In this document: in pieces, positions 35,005 through 44,015 of the stretch
How positions within the stretch are numbered: position 1 is the stretch's first letter
Layout of the letters: each line of letters begins with the position of its first letter
Position numbers and translations under genes: made by a program
Assembly (NCBI RefSeq): GCF_003977605.1
Contig: NZ_RYYU01000001.1
Location: 826,863 to 890,862 of the forward strand
Reading direction: 5' to 3'
DNA from: Prevotella koreensis
GTDB lineage: Bacteria > Bacteroidota > Bacteroidia > Bacteroidales > Bacteroidaceae
Length of the DNA: 64,000 bases
Notes under the pieces: generated by a model
The model's input: the letters and a program-made list of their open reading frames with translations, nothing else
Database searches by the model: none
What the model was told of the DNA's origin: nothing

Positions 35005-35868
35005 CTAAGTCCCAAGATAAGACCTCAAAAGCCTGCTCTTGGTATTATTACGCAATCTTCTTATTGCTTTTTCTTTTATCTGCCTAACACGTTCGCGAGT
35101 AAGGCCATATTTTGTACCAATTTCCTCAAGAGTCATCTCGGGCTGATCAATACCGAAGAATGCCTCTATTATTTTACGCTCACGGTCGTTAAGTATCTGT
35201 AAAGCACGTTTTATTTCATCTCGAAGTGACTCCAATAATAGCATTTTGTCTGCCATTGCAGCATCTTCATTCGGAAGAACATCCAACAAACTATTATTAT
35301 CTCCATCTGCAAATGGGGCATCAACGGAAACATGCCTTGCTTGAACTTTCATGGCATCCTCGATTTTATCTTCCGGTAAATCTACACCTTCTGCTATTTC
35401 GTTTATGCTCGGCCGTCGTTCGTTTTCCTGTTCAAACTTGCTGAGCATTTTATTTATCTTATTAACCGATCCTACTTGATTTAATGGAAGTCTTACTATG
35501 CGACTATGCTCAGCAATAGCCTGCAGTATGCTCTGTCGTATCCACCAGACGGCATACGAGATAAATTTAAAACCACGTTTCTCGTCAAATTTCTCAGCAG
35601 CTTTTATCAATCCCAAATTGCCCTCGTTGATAAGGTCGGAAAGTGATAAACCATGATTTTGATATTGTTTGGCTACAGAAACCACAAATCTAAGATTTGC
35701 CTTTGTCAATTTTTCAAGTGCCTCACGGTCTCCATTCTTTATGCGTTGGGCAAGCACTACCTCCTCCTCAACAGAAAGTAGTTCCTCATGTCCAATCTCC
35801 TGTAAATACTTATCTAACGCAGCACTTTCTCGGTTTGTTATCGACTTAGAGATTTTAAGTTGTCTCAT
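35005..35868 (-). CDS. rpoD: Primary sigma factor (sigma-ABfr type RpoD)
   Basis: 287 residues from the ATG at 35868 ([11 protein letters not shown]); an upstream GTG is in frame but adds only two codons. Region 1.2 ([15 protein letters not shown]), region 2 ([27 protein letters not shown] to [13 protein letters not shown]), region 3 and region 4 ([23 protein letters not shown]) are all present, with no large region 1.1. That short architecture is the Bacteroidetes primary sigma, which reads TTTG/TAnnTTTG promoters. Its own promoter is a perfect match. Confidence 0.95.
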   Translation of the reverse strand: MRQLKISKSITNRESAALDKYLQEIGHEELLSVEEEVVLAQRIKNGDREALEKLTKANLRFVVSVAKQYQNHGLSLSDLINEGNLGLIKAAEKFDEKRGFKFISYAVWWIRQSILQAIAEHSRIVRLPLNQVGSVNKINKMLSKFEQENERRPSINEIAEGVDLPEDKIEDAMKVQARHVSVDAPFADGDNNSLLDVLPNEDAAMADKMLLLESLRDEIKRALQILNDRERKIIEAFFGIDQPEMTLEEIGTKYGLTRERVRQIKEKAIRRLRNNTKSRLLRSYLGT

Positions 35869-35891
35869 TGGCACTAAATTTTAAAGCACGT

Positions 35892-35923
35892 GCAAAAATA
35901 CATACTTTTCAGATAAAAACAAA
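35892..35923 (-). promoter_or_regulatory. Promoter of rpoD
   Basis: TTTG (35923-35920) and TATTTTTGC (35900-35892), exactly 19 nt apart on the minus strand, 23 nt before the ATG. Confidence 0.75.
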
Positions 35924-36043
35924 AGATTACAAGTTATTTTTTTCATAAAATGATATTTAGAAATTTATTTATATCAAATATTATGAAAATTCAGATTCTC
36001 TGAAATGATAGTAGGGTGTCTCTGTTGGAACATCACCCATTTG

Positions 36044-36130
36044 CGGAAGGTGAGGGATTCAAACCCCCGATACCCAAAAGGGTATACCGGATTTCGAGTC
36101 CAGCGCAATCGATCACTCTGCCAACCTTCC
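36044..36130 (-). tRNA. tRNA-Ser(CGA)
   Basis: Class II tRNA of 87 nt. Acceptor GGAAGGT/ACCTTCC, anticodon stem CTGGA/TCCGG with loop CTCGAAA (CGA), long variable arm TACCC/GGGTA, T arm GGGGGTTTGAATCCCTC. Discriminator G. Confidence 0.95.
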
Positions 36131-36142
36131 AAATTAATCTGT

Positions 36143-36174
36143 GCAAAGGTAATACTTTTAAGCGATAACACAAA
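36143..36174 (-). promoter_or_regulatory. Promoter of tRNA-Ser
   Basis: TTTG (36174-36171) and TACCTTTGC (36151-36143), 19 nt apart on the minus strand, 12 nt before the tRNA. The same -7 sequence serves the tRNA array at 24000. Confidence 0.75.
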
Positions 36175-36189
36175 ACTTTTTCTTTGTTT

Positions 36190-36774
36190 TTATTCAAAAG
36201 AAAGTTTGTTAAGTCTCACCTTTAATTGTTCTACTAACGATTTCCTTATAGATAATGAAATAAGACATGTGTTATCATAATTCTGTGATAAAATACGTGG
36301 TTGCATATCTTTAACAACTTTCATTACTTGGTTCATCATAACGTATGGAAATTCAAAATCCACTTGTTCTTCTACAACCTTATCTATTATTTCCGAATTC
36401 CTTATGGCATCTGCTGCTGCTTCACGATAGGCAACAATTAATCCTCCGGTACCCAGATTTACTCCACCATAATATCTTACCACAACAATAAGAACTTCTG
36501 TAAGTTCATTACTGTTTATCTGTCCAAGTATTGGTTTTCCTGCAGTATTGCTTGGTTCCCCGTCATCATTTGCTCGAAAATCGATTCTCTCGGCTCCTAA
36601 CATATATGCATAGCATACGTGACGAGCATCAAAATATTTCTTTTTATAATGAGCCAATAATTCCTTTACATCATCAATACATTCTACATGATGTGCAAAG
36701 GCGAGGAACTTACTCCGTTTCTCGGTATAATATCCCTCGCCTTCTTTGCTTATTGTTCTGAAACTATCTTCCAA
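36190..36774 (-). CDS. YigZ/IMPACT family protein
   Basis: 194 residues, normal length. The IMPACT domain is clear: KRSKFLAFAHHV, YFDARHVCYAYMLG, DDGEPSNTAGKPILGQI and VVVRYYGGVNLGTGGLIVAYREAA, followed by a C-terminal DUF1949-like domain. Proposed roles for the family concern translation stress or nucleic-acid binding and are not settled. The start appears to be a TTG at 36774, since no in-frame ATG lies before the conserved region. It follows the DUF1015 gene by 39 bp, a gap that consists mostly of an ATT repeat. Confidence 0.88.
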   Translation of the reverse strand: MEDSFRTISKEGEGYYTEKRSKFLAFAHHVECIDDVKELLAHYKKKYFDARHVCYAYMLGAERIDFRANDDGEPSNTAGKPILGQINSNELTEVLIVVVRYYGGVNLGTGGLIVAYREAAADAIRNSEIIDKVVEEQVDFEFPYVMMNQVMKVVKDMQPRILSQNYDNTCLISLSIRKSLVEQLKVRLNKLSFE

Positions 36775-36785
36775 TATATTTCTAT

Positions 36786-36803
36786 ATTATTATTATTATT
36801 ATT
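36786..36803. repeat. Trinucleotide repeat (ATT)6
   Basis: Six perfect ATT units lie in the 39-bp gap between the DUF1015 stop and the YigZ start, covering most of the 5' untranslated part of yigZ. Confidence 0.9.
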
Positions 36804-36813
36804 ATATTATATA

Positions 36814-38061
36814 TCAAGAAAGTTTGTGAATTACAAGACCGGAACGCAATTTCGGCTCAAACCATGTAGCCTTCGGTGGCATAATTTTACCACTGTCAGC
36901 AATATCCATAATCTGTTTCATGCTTACTGGATATAAAGCCAACGCCATACGCATTTCGCCACTGTCAACACGACGTTTCAATTCGCCAAGTCCGCGCAGA
37001 CCACCTACAAAATCAATTCTATTGCTTGAACGCAAATCCTTTATTTCAAGAATTTCATCAAGAATTAGTCTGCTTGAAATATCTACGTCAAGGACTCCAA
37101 TAGGGTCGTTATTGTCATATGTACCTTCTTTTGCTGTAAGTGAATACCATTTGCCATCAAGATACATAGAGAATTCATGGAGTTTTGCAGGTTTATAAAT
37201 CTCTTCGCCCTTCAATTCTACTGTAAAGTTCTTATTCAGCACCTCAACAAATTGCTCTGATGTCAAGCCATTTAAGTCTTTTACAACACGGTTATAATCG
37301 AGAATTGTAAGTTGTGATGCTTGGAAACATACAGCCATGAAATAGTTATATTCCTCGTTACCTTTATGGTTTGGATTCTGCTTCTGTTTCTCTGCTCCAA
37401 CAAGAGCGGCTGCAGCAGAACGGTGATGTCCGTCTGCGATATACAATGCAGGCATTCCGGCAAATTGTTCTGTTATAACGTTAATATCTTTCTCGTCAGA
37501 TATTACCCATAACTGATGACGGAAACCATCTATTGGTGCAATGAAATCATATTCCGGCTCACCGGCAGCATATTTCTTTATCAAAGAATCAAGGACACTA
37601 TTATCCGGATATGCAAAGAATACAGGTTCGATATTAGCATTGTTTACACGAACATGCTTCATTCTGTCTTCTTCCTTATCGCGACGTGTAAGTTCATGTT
37701 TCTTGATAACACCTTTTGCATAATCGTCACAGTGTGCACAAACCACAAGTCCGAATTGTGTCTTGTCTTCCATTGTCTGTGCATAGATGTAATATTTTTC
37801 CGTGTCATCCTGAACCAACCAGCCCTTTTCTTGGAACATCTTGAAGTTTTCCGCAGCCTTTTCATAAACACGAGGATCGTACTCACTTGTTCCTTCCGGA
37901 AAATCTATTTCTGGTTTAATTATATGGTAAAGTGACTTTTCGTTACCTTCTGCCTCACTTCTTGCTTCTTCTGAATTAAGAACGTCGTATGGACGGCTCT
38001 CAACCTGTTCTACAAATTCTTTTGGAGGACGAACGCCTTTGAATGGTTTTATTATTGCCAT
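36814..38061 (-). CDS. DUF1015 family protein
   Basis: 415 residues. Recognised from IIKPFKGVRPPKEFVEQVESR at the start, ESRPYDVLN, SLYHIIKPEID, YIADGHHRSAAA in the middle and a C-terminal RSSNRIDFVGGLRG. The GHHR motif suggests a metal or phosphate site; no activity is established that I know of. It is often found next to serA and serC, as here, where it lies downstream of serA across a terminator. Possible link to phosphoserine metabolism is inference. Confidence 0.88.
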   Translation of the reverse strand: MAIIKPFKGVRPPKEFVEQVESRPYDVLNSEEARSEAEGNEKSLYHIIKPEIDFPEGTSEYDPRVYEKAAENFKMFQEKGWLVQDDTEKYYIYAQTMEDKTQFGLVVCAHCDDYAKGVIKKHELTRRDKEEDRMKHVRVNNANIEPVFFAYPDNSVLDSLIKKYAAGEPEYDFIAPIDGFRHQLWVISDEKDINVITEQFAGMPALYIADGHHRSAAAALVGAEKQKQNPNHKGNEEYNYFMAVCFQASQLTILDYNRVVKDLNGLTSEQFVEVLNKNFTVELKGEEIYKPAKLHEFSMYLDGKWYSLTAKEGTYDNNDPIGVLDVDISSRLILDEILEIKDLRSSNRIDFVGGLRGLGELKRRVDSGEMRMALALYPVSMKQIMDIADSGKIMPPKATWFEPKLRSGLVIHKLS

Positions 38062-38126
38062 GATTTTGATTATAATGATTAAATTATAAAGAAATACATC
38101 TTTTCATCTTTAAATAAAATAAAGAG

Positions 38127-38164
38127 AAAAGCCTCCCCCTTGCGGGAACAAGAAGGAGGTTTTT
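38127..38164 (-). terminator. Terminator after serA
   Basis: CCTCC...CTTG (38132-38141) pairs with CAAG...GGAGG (38149-38159), with A/T flanks. On the minus strand it lies 20 bp after the serA stop. Confidence 0.75.
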
Positions 38165-38183
38165 GATTTCTGTTATAAAAAGA

Positions 38184-39101
38184 TTATTTATTTACTTGGA
38201 ACTTAGTATCGCCATCCTTGAAGAAAGCATTGATTTGCTTTGCAGCAGCGATACCTGCATTGATATTAGCCTCTGCAGTCTGTGCGCCCATCTTCTTAGG
38301 AGTGCTGAAATAGCGACCTTCGAAATTCATGAACTCAGCATCTTTTTCGGGCTTGATATCTGTAACAAACTTAAGATCTTCGCGCTCGCCAAGCAGTTTT
38401 ATGATTTCAGGCTCATTAATAACTTCTTTACGTGCTGTGTTTACAAGGATACCACCCTTATTAAGTTTGTTTACAAGTGCGTAATTGATACTTTCTTTTG
38501 TCTCTGGTGTTGCAGGGATATGCAATGAAACAATATCACAAGTTTCAAACAATGCTTCTTGAGAATCTACGGCCTTAACACCTGACTTCTCAATAACATC
38601 TTTTGGACAGAAAGCATCGTATGCATAAACTTCCATTCCGAAACCTTTTGCAATGCGAGCAACGTTGCGACCAACATTACCATAGGCGAGAATACCAAGT
38701 TTCTTTCCCATAAGTTCTGAACCGCTCTTTCCGTTATAGAAATTGCGAACAGCAAATACAAGAAGACCAAACACCAATTCTGCAACAGCATTTGAGTTCT
38801 GTCCCGGCGTGTTTTCTGCTACTACATTGTGTGCTGTGGCTGCAGCCAAGTCAATATTGTCAAAACCTGCACCTGCACGAACAACAATCTTCAACTGTTT
38901 TGCAGCATCAAGAACTTCTGCATCAACTTTGTCGGAGCGGATGATCATTGCATCTGCATCCTTTACAGCATCAAGCAATTGTGCCTTCTCAGTATATTTC
39001 TCAAGCAATACGAGTTCGTTACCTGCGGCTTCAATTTCTTTTCTTATACCATTAACGGCAGCAGCTGCAAATGGTTTTTCTGTAGCAACTAATACTTTCA
39101 T
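38184..39101 (-). CDS. serA: D-3-phosphoglycerate dehydrogenase
   Basis: 305 residues, the short form without ACT or regulatory domain, so feedback inhibition by serine through ACT is unlikely. It oxidises 3-phosphoglycerate to phosphohydroxypyruvate. NAD-binding GNVGRNVARIAKGFGMEVYAYD, VRAGAGFDNIDLAAA and VNTARKEVINE (catalytic Arg and substrate loops) are visible; the catalytic His region is near FEGRYFSTPKKMG. It lies 14 bp after serC in a two-gene serine operon. Confidence 0.93.
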   Translation of the reverse strand: MKVLVATEKPFAAAAVNGIRKEIEAAGNELVLLEKYTEKAQLLDAVKDADAMIIRSDKVDAEVLDAAKQLKIVVRAGAGFDNIDLAAATAHNVVAENTPGQNSNAVAELVFGLLVFAVRNFYNGKSGSELMGKKLGILAYGNVGRNVARIAKGFGMEVYAYDAFCPKDVIEKSGVKAVDSQEALFETCDIVSLHIPATPETKESINYALVNKLNKGGILVNTARKEVINEPEIIKLLGEREDLKFVTDIKPEKDAEFMNFEGRYFSTPKKMGAQTAEANINAGIAAAKQINAFFKDGDTKFQVNK

Positions 39102-39115
39102 AATTTACTGCGTTT

Positions 39116-40183
39116 TTAGTGATTAGCCTCAAAATCCTTCATACACTTAACGAGTGCCTCAACGCCTTCAATTGTCTGTGCGTTGTAGCAACTTGCGCGG
39201 AAGCCACCTACTGAACGGTGTCCCTTGAGACCGACCATACCACGCTCTGTTGCGAAATCGAAGAATGGCTTTTCAAGTTCTTTGTATTCGTCATTCATAA
39301 CGAAGCAGATGTTCATCAGTGAACGGTCTTCCTCTGCTACTGTACCACGGAACAGTTTGTTGCGGTCGATTTCACCATAAACGATTTCGGCACGCTGCTT
39401 AGCCAGTTTGTCCATTGCAACCATACCACCATTTGCCTTCAGCCAACGGAGTGTCTCAAGTGCGCTGTAAATTGGTACTACAGGAGGAGTGTTGAACATA
39501 GAGCCCTTGTCAACATGTGTGCGATAGTCAAGCATTGTAGGAATTTCACGTGGAGCACGTCCAAGTTTGTCGGTCTTAAGAATAACAAGAGTAACACCGG
39601 CCATTGCAAGGTTCTTCTGTGCACCACCATAGATAACATCATACTTTGCTACATCAATCGGGCGACTGAAGATGTCAGAAGACATGTCACAAATCATAGG
39701 AACAGGAACGTCAAAATCCTTGCGTATTTCTGTACCATAGATTGTGTTGTTGCTTGTCACGTGGAGATAGTCAACGTCTGCAGGACATGTCCAATCTTTT
39801 GGAATGTATGTGTAGTTTGCATCAGCAGAAGAAGCAACTTCAACTACTTCACCAAACATTTTAGCCTCTTTCATTGCTTTCTTTGCCCAAACACCAGTAT
39901 TCAGGTAAGCAGCTTTCTTAATCAAGAAGTTGAAAGGAATCATACAGAATTCAAGTGATGCACCACCGCCAAGGAACAGAACTTTGTATCCCTCAGGTAC
40001 TTCAAGCAGTTCTTTAATCAAGTCTTCTGCTTCATCAAGAACCGGCTGGAAATATTTAGCACGGTGGCTGATTTCCATAAGTGAAAGACCTGTGTCCTGA
40101 AATTCCAAACATTGTTTAGCAGTATTTTCAATCACCTCACGTGGGAGCATTGAAGGACCAGCATTAAAATTGTACTTTTTCAT
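39116..40183 (-). CDS. serC: Phosphoserine aminotransferase
   Basis: 355 residues. PLP enzyme converting phosphohydroxypyruvate and glutamate to phosphoserine; also used in B6 synthesis in some bacteria. [13 protein letters not shown] at the start, [25 protein letters not shown] and the PLP lysine Lys190 in [20 protein letters not shown] and [18 protein letters not shown] near the end. First gene of serC-serA. Confidence 0.96.
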   Translation of the reverse strand: MKKYNFNAGPSMLPREVIENTAKQCLEFQDTGLSLMEISHRAKYFQPVLDEAEDLIKELLEVPEGYKVLFLGGGASLEFCMIPFNFLIKKAAYLNTGVWAKKAMKEAKMFGEVVEVASSADANYTYIPKDWTCPADVDYLHVTSNNTIYGTEIRKDFDVPVPMICDMSSDIFSRPIDVAKYDVIYGGAQKNLAMAGVTLVILKTDKLGRAPREIPTMLDYRTHVDKGSMFNTPPVVPIYSALETLRWLKANGGMVAMDKLAKQRAEIVYGEIDRNKLFRGTVAEEDRSLMNICFVMNDEYKELEKPFFDFATERGMVGLKGHRSVGGFRASCYNAQTIEGVEALVKCMKDFEANH

Positions 40184-40227
40184 TGTTAATTTAAATTTGG
40201 TTATTAGGTTAATGAATTTTCAATGGT

Positions 40228-40236
40228 GCGAAGTTA
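40228..40236 (-). promoter_or_regulatory. Possible -7 element of serC
   Basis: TAACTTCGC on the minus strand differs from TAnnTTTGC by one base; leader about 44 nt. No -33 seen. Confidence 0.35.
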
Positions 40237-40300
40237 CGCATTAAAAGTGATACGGCCAAATATTTTATAACAATTTACCAATAATATGACTTTTATGGGT

Positions 40301-41620
40301 CTATTTGACAACTTCAACTAACGTTTTTACCCCTTTTATCTTTTCTCCTTGTGTTTTTTCAAGAACTGCCTTACGGCATTTTCGTGAAATCGCAACATAG
40401 CAATAACGTTCTTTTATATCTATTTTTCCGATGTCTTTTTTGTCAAGTCCACCTTTCTTACACAAAAATCCAACAATATCAACTTTGGATATTTTATCTT
40501 TCTTGCCTTTCCCTATATATAATGTTACCATTTTAGGTAATGCAGGCGATGGCAGTCTTGTGGGAATGGAAAAATCGGAATGTTCTCCTTCTACATATTC
40601 CGGAATATATTCTTCGGGGCCTAATATAAAATATGTTTTTCCGATTGCATCCCATCGAGCAGTGCGTCCAACACGATGAATATAAGCATCTTCTCCTAAT
40701 GGCAAATGATAATGCACAATGTTCTCTACGTCAGGAATATCCAGTCCTCGTGATGCAAGATCGGTTGCTATAAGCACATTTGATGAGCCGTTACTGAACA
40801 TATAAAGAGCCGCTTCGCGTTGAACCTGTTCGAGTCCTCCATGAAATGCTGATGTAGAAAAGCCAAGCGATTTTAAATATTCCTCTATTCGTTCCACACT
40901 TTCGCGGAAATTGAGGAATACTATAGTGCTTTTATCTCCAAAACTACGCAACAGACATTGCAGTGTGTCAAGTTTGTCCTTTTGTGGACTTCTCACAATA
41001 TTTATCCCTACCCTATCAGAAACCTGTTCGTCATCAATTAGGAAATCTATTTTAGACACTTTTCCCATATTTACAAAAGCAGGAATTTCTTCGGCATCTG
41101 TGGCAGACATCAAAACTCTCCTTTTGGCATTGCTGAGTCTTTCTATGGCTTTTGCCATTTCATTACGGAATCCCATTTCGAGACATTTATCAAACTCATC
41201 GATGACAATCCATTCAACATTGTCTGAGCACACGTTCCCTTTATCCAAATGGTCATTAAGTCTTCCCGGTGTCGAAAATATTATATGTGGTCTGATTTTT
41301 ACGATTTGTCGATGTTCATCCATAGTCGGTCTTCCGCCATAAAGAGCCAAAGACCTAAGCCCACAGCCCATATTGGCAAGCACCTGTTGGGATTGCAATG
41401 CCAACTCACGACCAGGAACTATCACAACTGCTTGAATTTCATCAATATCGGATTTCATTTTTTCGACTATCGGCAACAGATATGCTAATGTCTTGCCACT
41501 GCCCGTGGGCGATAATACCAAAACGTCATTTGATGAATAGTGTATTGCGTTTGCTGTCTCCTGCTGCATCATGTTCAGTTCTTCGATGCCAAGTTTGTTT
41601 AATATCCTTTGAGTATCCAT
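40301..41620 (-). CDS. DbpA-type DEAD-box RNA helicase
   Basis: 439 residues. Walker A SPTGSGKT (37-44), PGRELALQ, STPGRL, motif II as DEFD (141-144) rather than DEAD, SAT, and YIHRVGRTARW. The C-terminal 75 residues (VTLYIGKGKKDKISKVDIVGF, DIGKIDIKERYCYVAI) match the DbpA RNA-binding domain, which directs these helicases to hairpin 92 of 23S rRNA. Likely a 50S assembly factor. The -7 box TAATTTTGC ends 4 nt before the ATG, so the mRNA may be leaderless. Confidence 0.9.
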   Translation of the reverse strand: MDTQRILNKLGIEELNMMQQETANAIHYSSNDVLVLSPTGSGKTLAYLLPIVEKMKSDIDEIQAVVIVPGRELALQSQQVLANMGCGLRSLALYGGRPTMDEHRQIVKIRPHIIFSTPGRLNDHLDKGNVCSDNVEWIVIDEFDKCLEMGFRNEMAKAIERLSNAKRRVLMSATDAEEIPAFVNMGKVSKIDFLIDDEQVSDRVGINIVRSPQKDKLDTLQCLLRSFGDKSTIVFLNFRESVERIEEYLKSLGFSTSAFHGGLEQVQREAALYMFSNGSSNVLIATDLASRGLDIPDVENIVHYHLPLGEDAYIHRVGRTARWDAIGKTYFILGPEEYIPEYVEGEHSDFSIPTRLPSPALPKMVTLYIGKGKKDKISKVDIVGFLCKKGGLDKKDIGKIDIKERYCYVAISRKCRKAVLEKTQGEKIKGVKTLVEVVK

Positions 41621-41624
41621 ATTT

Positions 41625-41633
41625 GCAAAATTA
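41625..41633 (-). promoter_or_regulatory. -7 promoter element of the DbpA-type gene
   Basis: TAATTTTGC on the minus strand, four bases (AAAT) from the ATG. No -33 seen. Confidence 0.5.
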
Positions 41634-41687
41634 CTGTTTTTTTCCCATTTCTTTATCCATAATTTATTTTTTATCGTTTATTTTTCA

Positions 41688-41696
41688 TATTTTTGC
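41688..41696 (+). promoter_or_regulatory. -7 promoter element of the HPPK-like gene
   Basis: TATTTTTGC with a leader of about 30 nt; no -33 seen. Confidence 0.45.
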
Positions 41697-41730
41697 AAAC
41701 GTATTCCTACTTTTACGTCAAAAATAAGAA

Positions 41731-42129
41731 ATGGAAAAGAAGAAACTATTATTTGCCACAGGTACGAACTCATATCTGTCAGACGACAGAATTATATTGA
41801 TGAAGTCTCGGATATTCGGACTTTTTAAAGACGATATACGTTTTACTACTCTTACAAAGACAGCCCCAATCGGCATGGAATCACCAGAGTTCACAAACTG
41901 TGTCGGTATTGCATATACAACTTTACCTTTAGCAACCATCAAAGACGAATTTAAGGGAATAGAGCAGGAATGTGGAGATACTGCCGAAAAGCGTCTTGAA
42001 AATATCGTTGAAATGGATATTGACATTCTTGAGTATGATGGCAAGCGGTATCACGAAAAAGATTGGAATCGCGATTATATTATCAATATGCTTAATGAAG
42101 CAGAATGTCTGAAGCATGAATTATTATAA
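41731..42129 (+). CDS. Short HPPK (FolK)-like protein
   Basis: 132 residues. It follows the start of hydroxymethyldihydropterin pyrophosphokinase: ATGTNSYLSDDR at the N-terminus, a TAPIGMESPEFTNCVGIAYT stretch, IEQECGDTAEKR and MDIDILEYDGKRYHE, where the two aspartates match the magnesium ligands of HPPK. But the usual Arg-rich GRxRxxRwgPR segment is replaced by GDTAEKRLENIVE, and the C-terminal HPR...FVL part is missing. So it is either a divergent Bacteroidetes FolK or an inactive relative. It begins a plus-strand run with the M64 peptidase. Confidence 0.65.
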   Translation: MEKKKLLFATGTNSYLSDDRIILMKSRIFGLFKDDIRFTTLTKTAPIGMESPEFTNCVGIAYTTLPLATIKDEFKGIEQECGDTAEKRLENIVEMDIDILEYDGKRYHEKDWNRDYIINMLNEAECLKHELL

Positions 42130-42150
42130 AAATACTAAATAAAAACGATT

Positions 42151-43419
42151 ATGAGAACATTGTTTATTTTAATGTTATGTGTGGTTGTAAATACCGCATA
42201 TTCGCAAAACTTTGATGAGAATTTCGAAGACAAGACCTTGAGGATAGATTATATATTCTCCGGAAACAAGTCGTCACAAGAAATCTCCCTTGATTGTATG
42301 AGTCTTTCTTCGAGATGGTATGGCAAACGTAAAAAACTTTCGGAAGTACCTGTTGAGGGAAATGGAACCATTATAGTGAAAGACCGCTCAACTTCTGAAG
42401 TGATATACAAGAACTCATTCTCTACATTGTTCCAAGAATGGCTTACTACAGAAGAGGCCGGATATATAACAAAGGCTTTTGAAAACGTATTTCTTATTCC
42501 TATGCCCAAAAATGTTGTTGATGTTACTGTTGAGTTGAGAAACAATAGAAGAGAACCCGTTGCAACATTAACACACGTGATTAACCCGAAAGATATCTTG
42601 ATAAGACATATCGGAGACTACAAAACAAAACATAAGACGATACTTCAAGCGGCCGATACTACACGTTGTATAAACATTGCATTCGTAGCAGAAGGTTACA
42701 CCGATGCAGAGATGCCGATATTCCTTGAAGATGTGTACAAATCGGTTGGTGCGTTGTTCGCCCACGAACCGTTCATAAGCAGACAAGCGGCATTCAACAT
42801 CATTGCCGTGGAGGCTTCATCAGAAGACAGTGGAACGAGTGTGCCACGCAATGGAGTCTGGAAGCGTACTGCACTTGGTTCCCATTTCGATACGTTTTAT
42901 AACGAAAGATACCTGACAACATTGCATCTGAAGAAATTACATGATGTACTTGCCGGCCTTCCTTACGAACACATTATTATACTCGTAAATACAGATGTAT
43001 ATGGTGGCGGTGGTATTCTCAACTCATACAATCTCTCGGCAGCACATCATCCTAAGACGTTACCGGTAGTAGTGCATGAGTTCGGACATAGTTTTGCCGG
43101 TCTGGCAGACGAGTACGCATACGCAAATGAGGCAATTCCGATGTATCCCACAGACGTAGAACCTTGGGAACCGAACATTACCACAATGGTTGATTTCAAG
43201 TCTAAATGGGCTGCATTGATTGACAAAAAGACACCAATCCCAACACCTGATTCCAAGCAATTCTTTAACAAGGTTGGAGTTTACGAAGGTGCCGGATATT
43301 GTCTTGATGGGGTTTATCGCGGAATGCAAGACTGCCGTATGCGCACCAATGAGAATCCTGATTTCTGCCCTATCTGCCAACAGGCAATTGACAGACTTAT
43401 TAGTTTCTATGTAGAATGA
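42151..43419 (+). CDS. Secreted M64 family metallopeptidase
   Basis: 422 residues with a signal peptide (TLFILMLCVVVNTAYSQ). The zinc motif HEFGHSFAGLADEY (309-322) is the M64 (IgA peptidase family) signature. The first 150 residues form a beta-rich domain of the kind that precedes the catalytic part. The C-terminus has four cysteines (YCLDG, DCRM, FCPICQQ), maybe a second metal or disulfide site. The founding member cleaves IgA, but substrates of Bacteroidetes homologues are mostly unknown. It overlaps the TPR gene by ATGA. Confidence 0.9.
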   Translation: MRTLFILMLCVVVNTAYSQNFDENFEDKTLRIDYIFSGNKSSQEISLDCMSLSSRWYGKRKKLSEVPVEGNGTIIVKDRSTSEVIYKNSFSTLFQEWLTTEEAGYITKAFENVFLIPMPKNVVDVTVELRNNRREPVATLTHVINPKDILIRHIGDYKTKHKTILQAADTTRCINIAFVAEGYTDAEMPIFLEDVYKSVGALFAHEPFISRQAAFNIIAVEASSEDSGTSVPRNGVWKRTALGSHFDTFYNERYLTTLHLKKLHDVLAGLPYEHIIILVNTDVYGGGGILNSYNLSAAHHPKTLPVVVHEFGHSFAGLADEYAYANEAIPMYPTDVEPWEPNITTMVDFKSKWAALIDKKTPIPTPDSKQFFNKVGVYEGAGYCLDGVYRGMQDCRMRTNENPDFCPICQQAIDRLISFYVE

Positions 43420-43997
43420 TACGTGCGTTCCATATTATATTGACAACATTTGCATTTGCTTTATCAACTTACTCGCAGATTCAAAACACATATAAGAATG
43501 ATGCGAGTGAGCATTTGGGCATGGCAATAGATTATTTTACATCGGGTAAATACCATGAAGCACTGCTGATATTCAGCCGTCTCGACAAGGACTTCAAATT
43601 GAATCCTCGATTTCATGCCTATATGGGTGTATGTCAATATTATGAATGGAACTTCCCTGAAGCAAGCAAGTTGCTAAGCGAGTCTATTCCACTGCTTGAA
43701 GGACTTGCTCCACATGAACGCAGCATATATTATTATACATGTGCTGAAAGTTTTTTCCATCAGGAAAAATATGCTGAGGCGATACCCTACTACGAGCAAC
43801 ATCTGAACGTATGTTATAATAACGAGAAAGGCGATGCACTTTACCGCATCGCTTTCTGTTACCTTTTCGAAGGTAATAATACCGTTGCCAACGAATATTT
43901 CAAATCGTCACTTGCATATTATGAACAGCATGACGGAAGTCCCGCTGCCCGCATAGTGCAACTGAAAAACATGATAAATGGTTTGAAAATCGAATGA
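43416..43997 (+). CDS. Secreted tetratricopeptide repeat protein
   Basis: 193 residues with a signal peptide ending in STYSQ. At least three TPR-like helix pairs follow (GMAIDYFTSGKYHEALLIF, FHAYMGVCQYYEWNFPEAS, YYYTCAESFFHQEKYAEAI, ALYRIAFCYLFEGN). Translationally coupled to the M64 peptidase by a 4-bp overlap, so it may help fold, localise or regulate that enzyme in the periplasm (inference). Followed by a strong terminator. Confidence 0.88.
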   Translation: MIRAFHIILTTFAFALSTYSQIQNTYKNDASEHLGMAIDYFTSGKYHEALLIFSRLDKDFKLNPRFHAYMGVCQYYEWNFPEASKLLSESIPLLEGLAPHERSIYYYTCAESFFHQEKYAEAIPYYEQHLNVCYNNEKGDALYRIAFCYLFEGNNTVANEYFKSSLAYYEQHDGSPAARIVQLKNMINGLKIE

Positions 43998-44015
43998 CAT
44001 ATAAGTGCATATCGT

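Noticed and set aside
43416..43997. Lipoprotein signal on the TPR protein
   Set aside because: No cysteine follows the hydrophobic segment, so an ordinary signal peptide is more likely.
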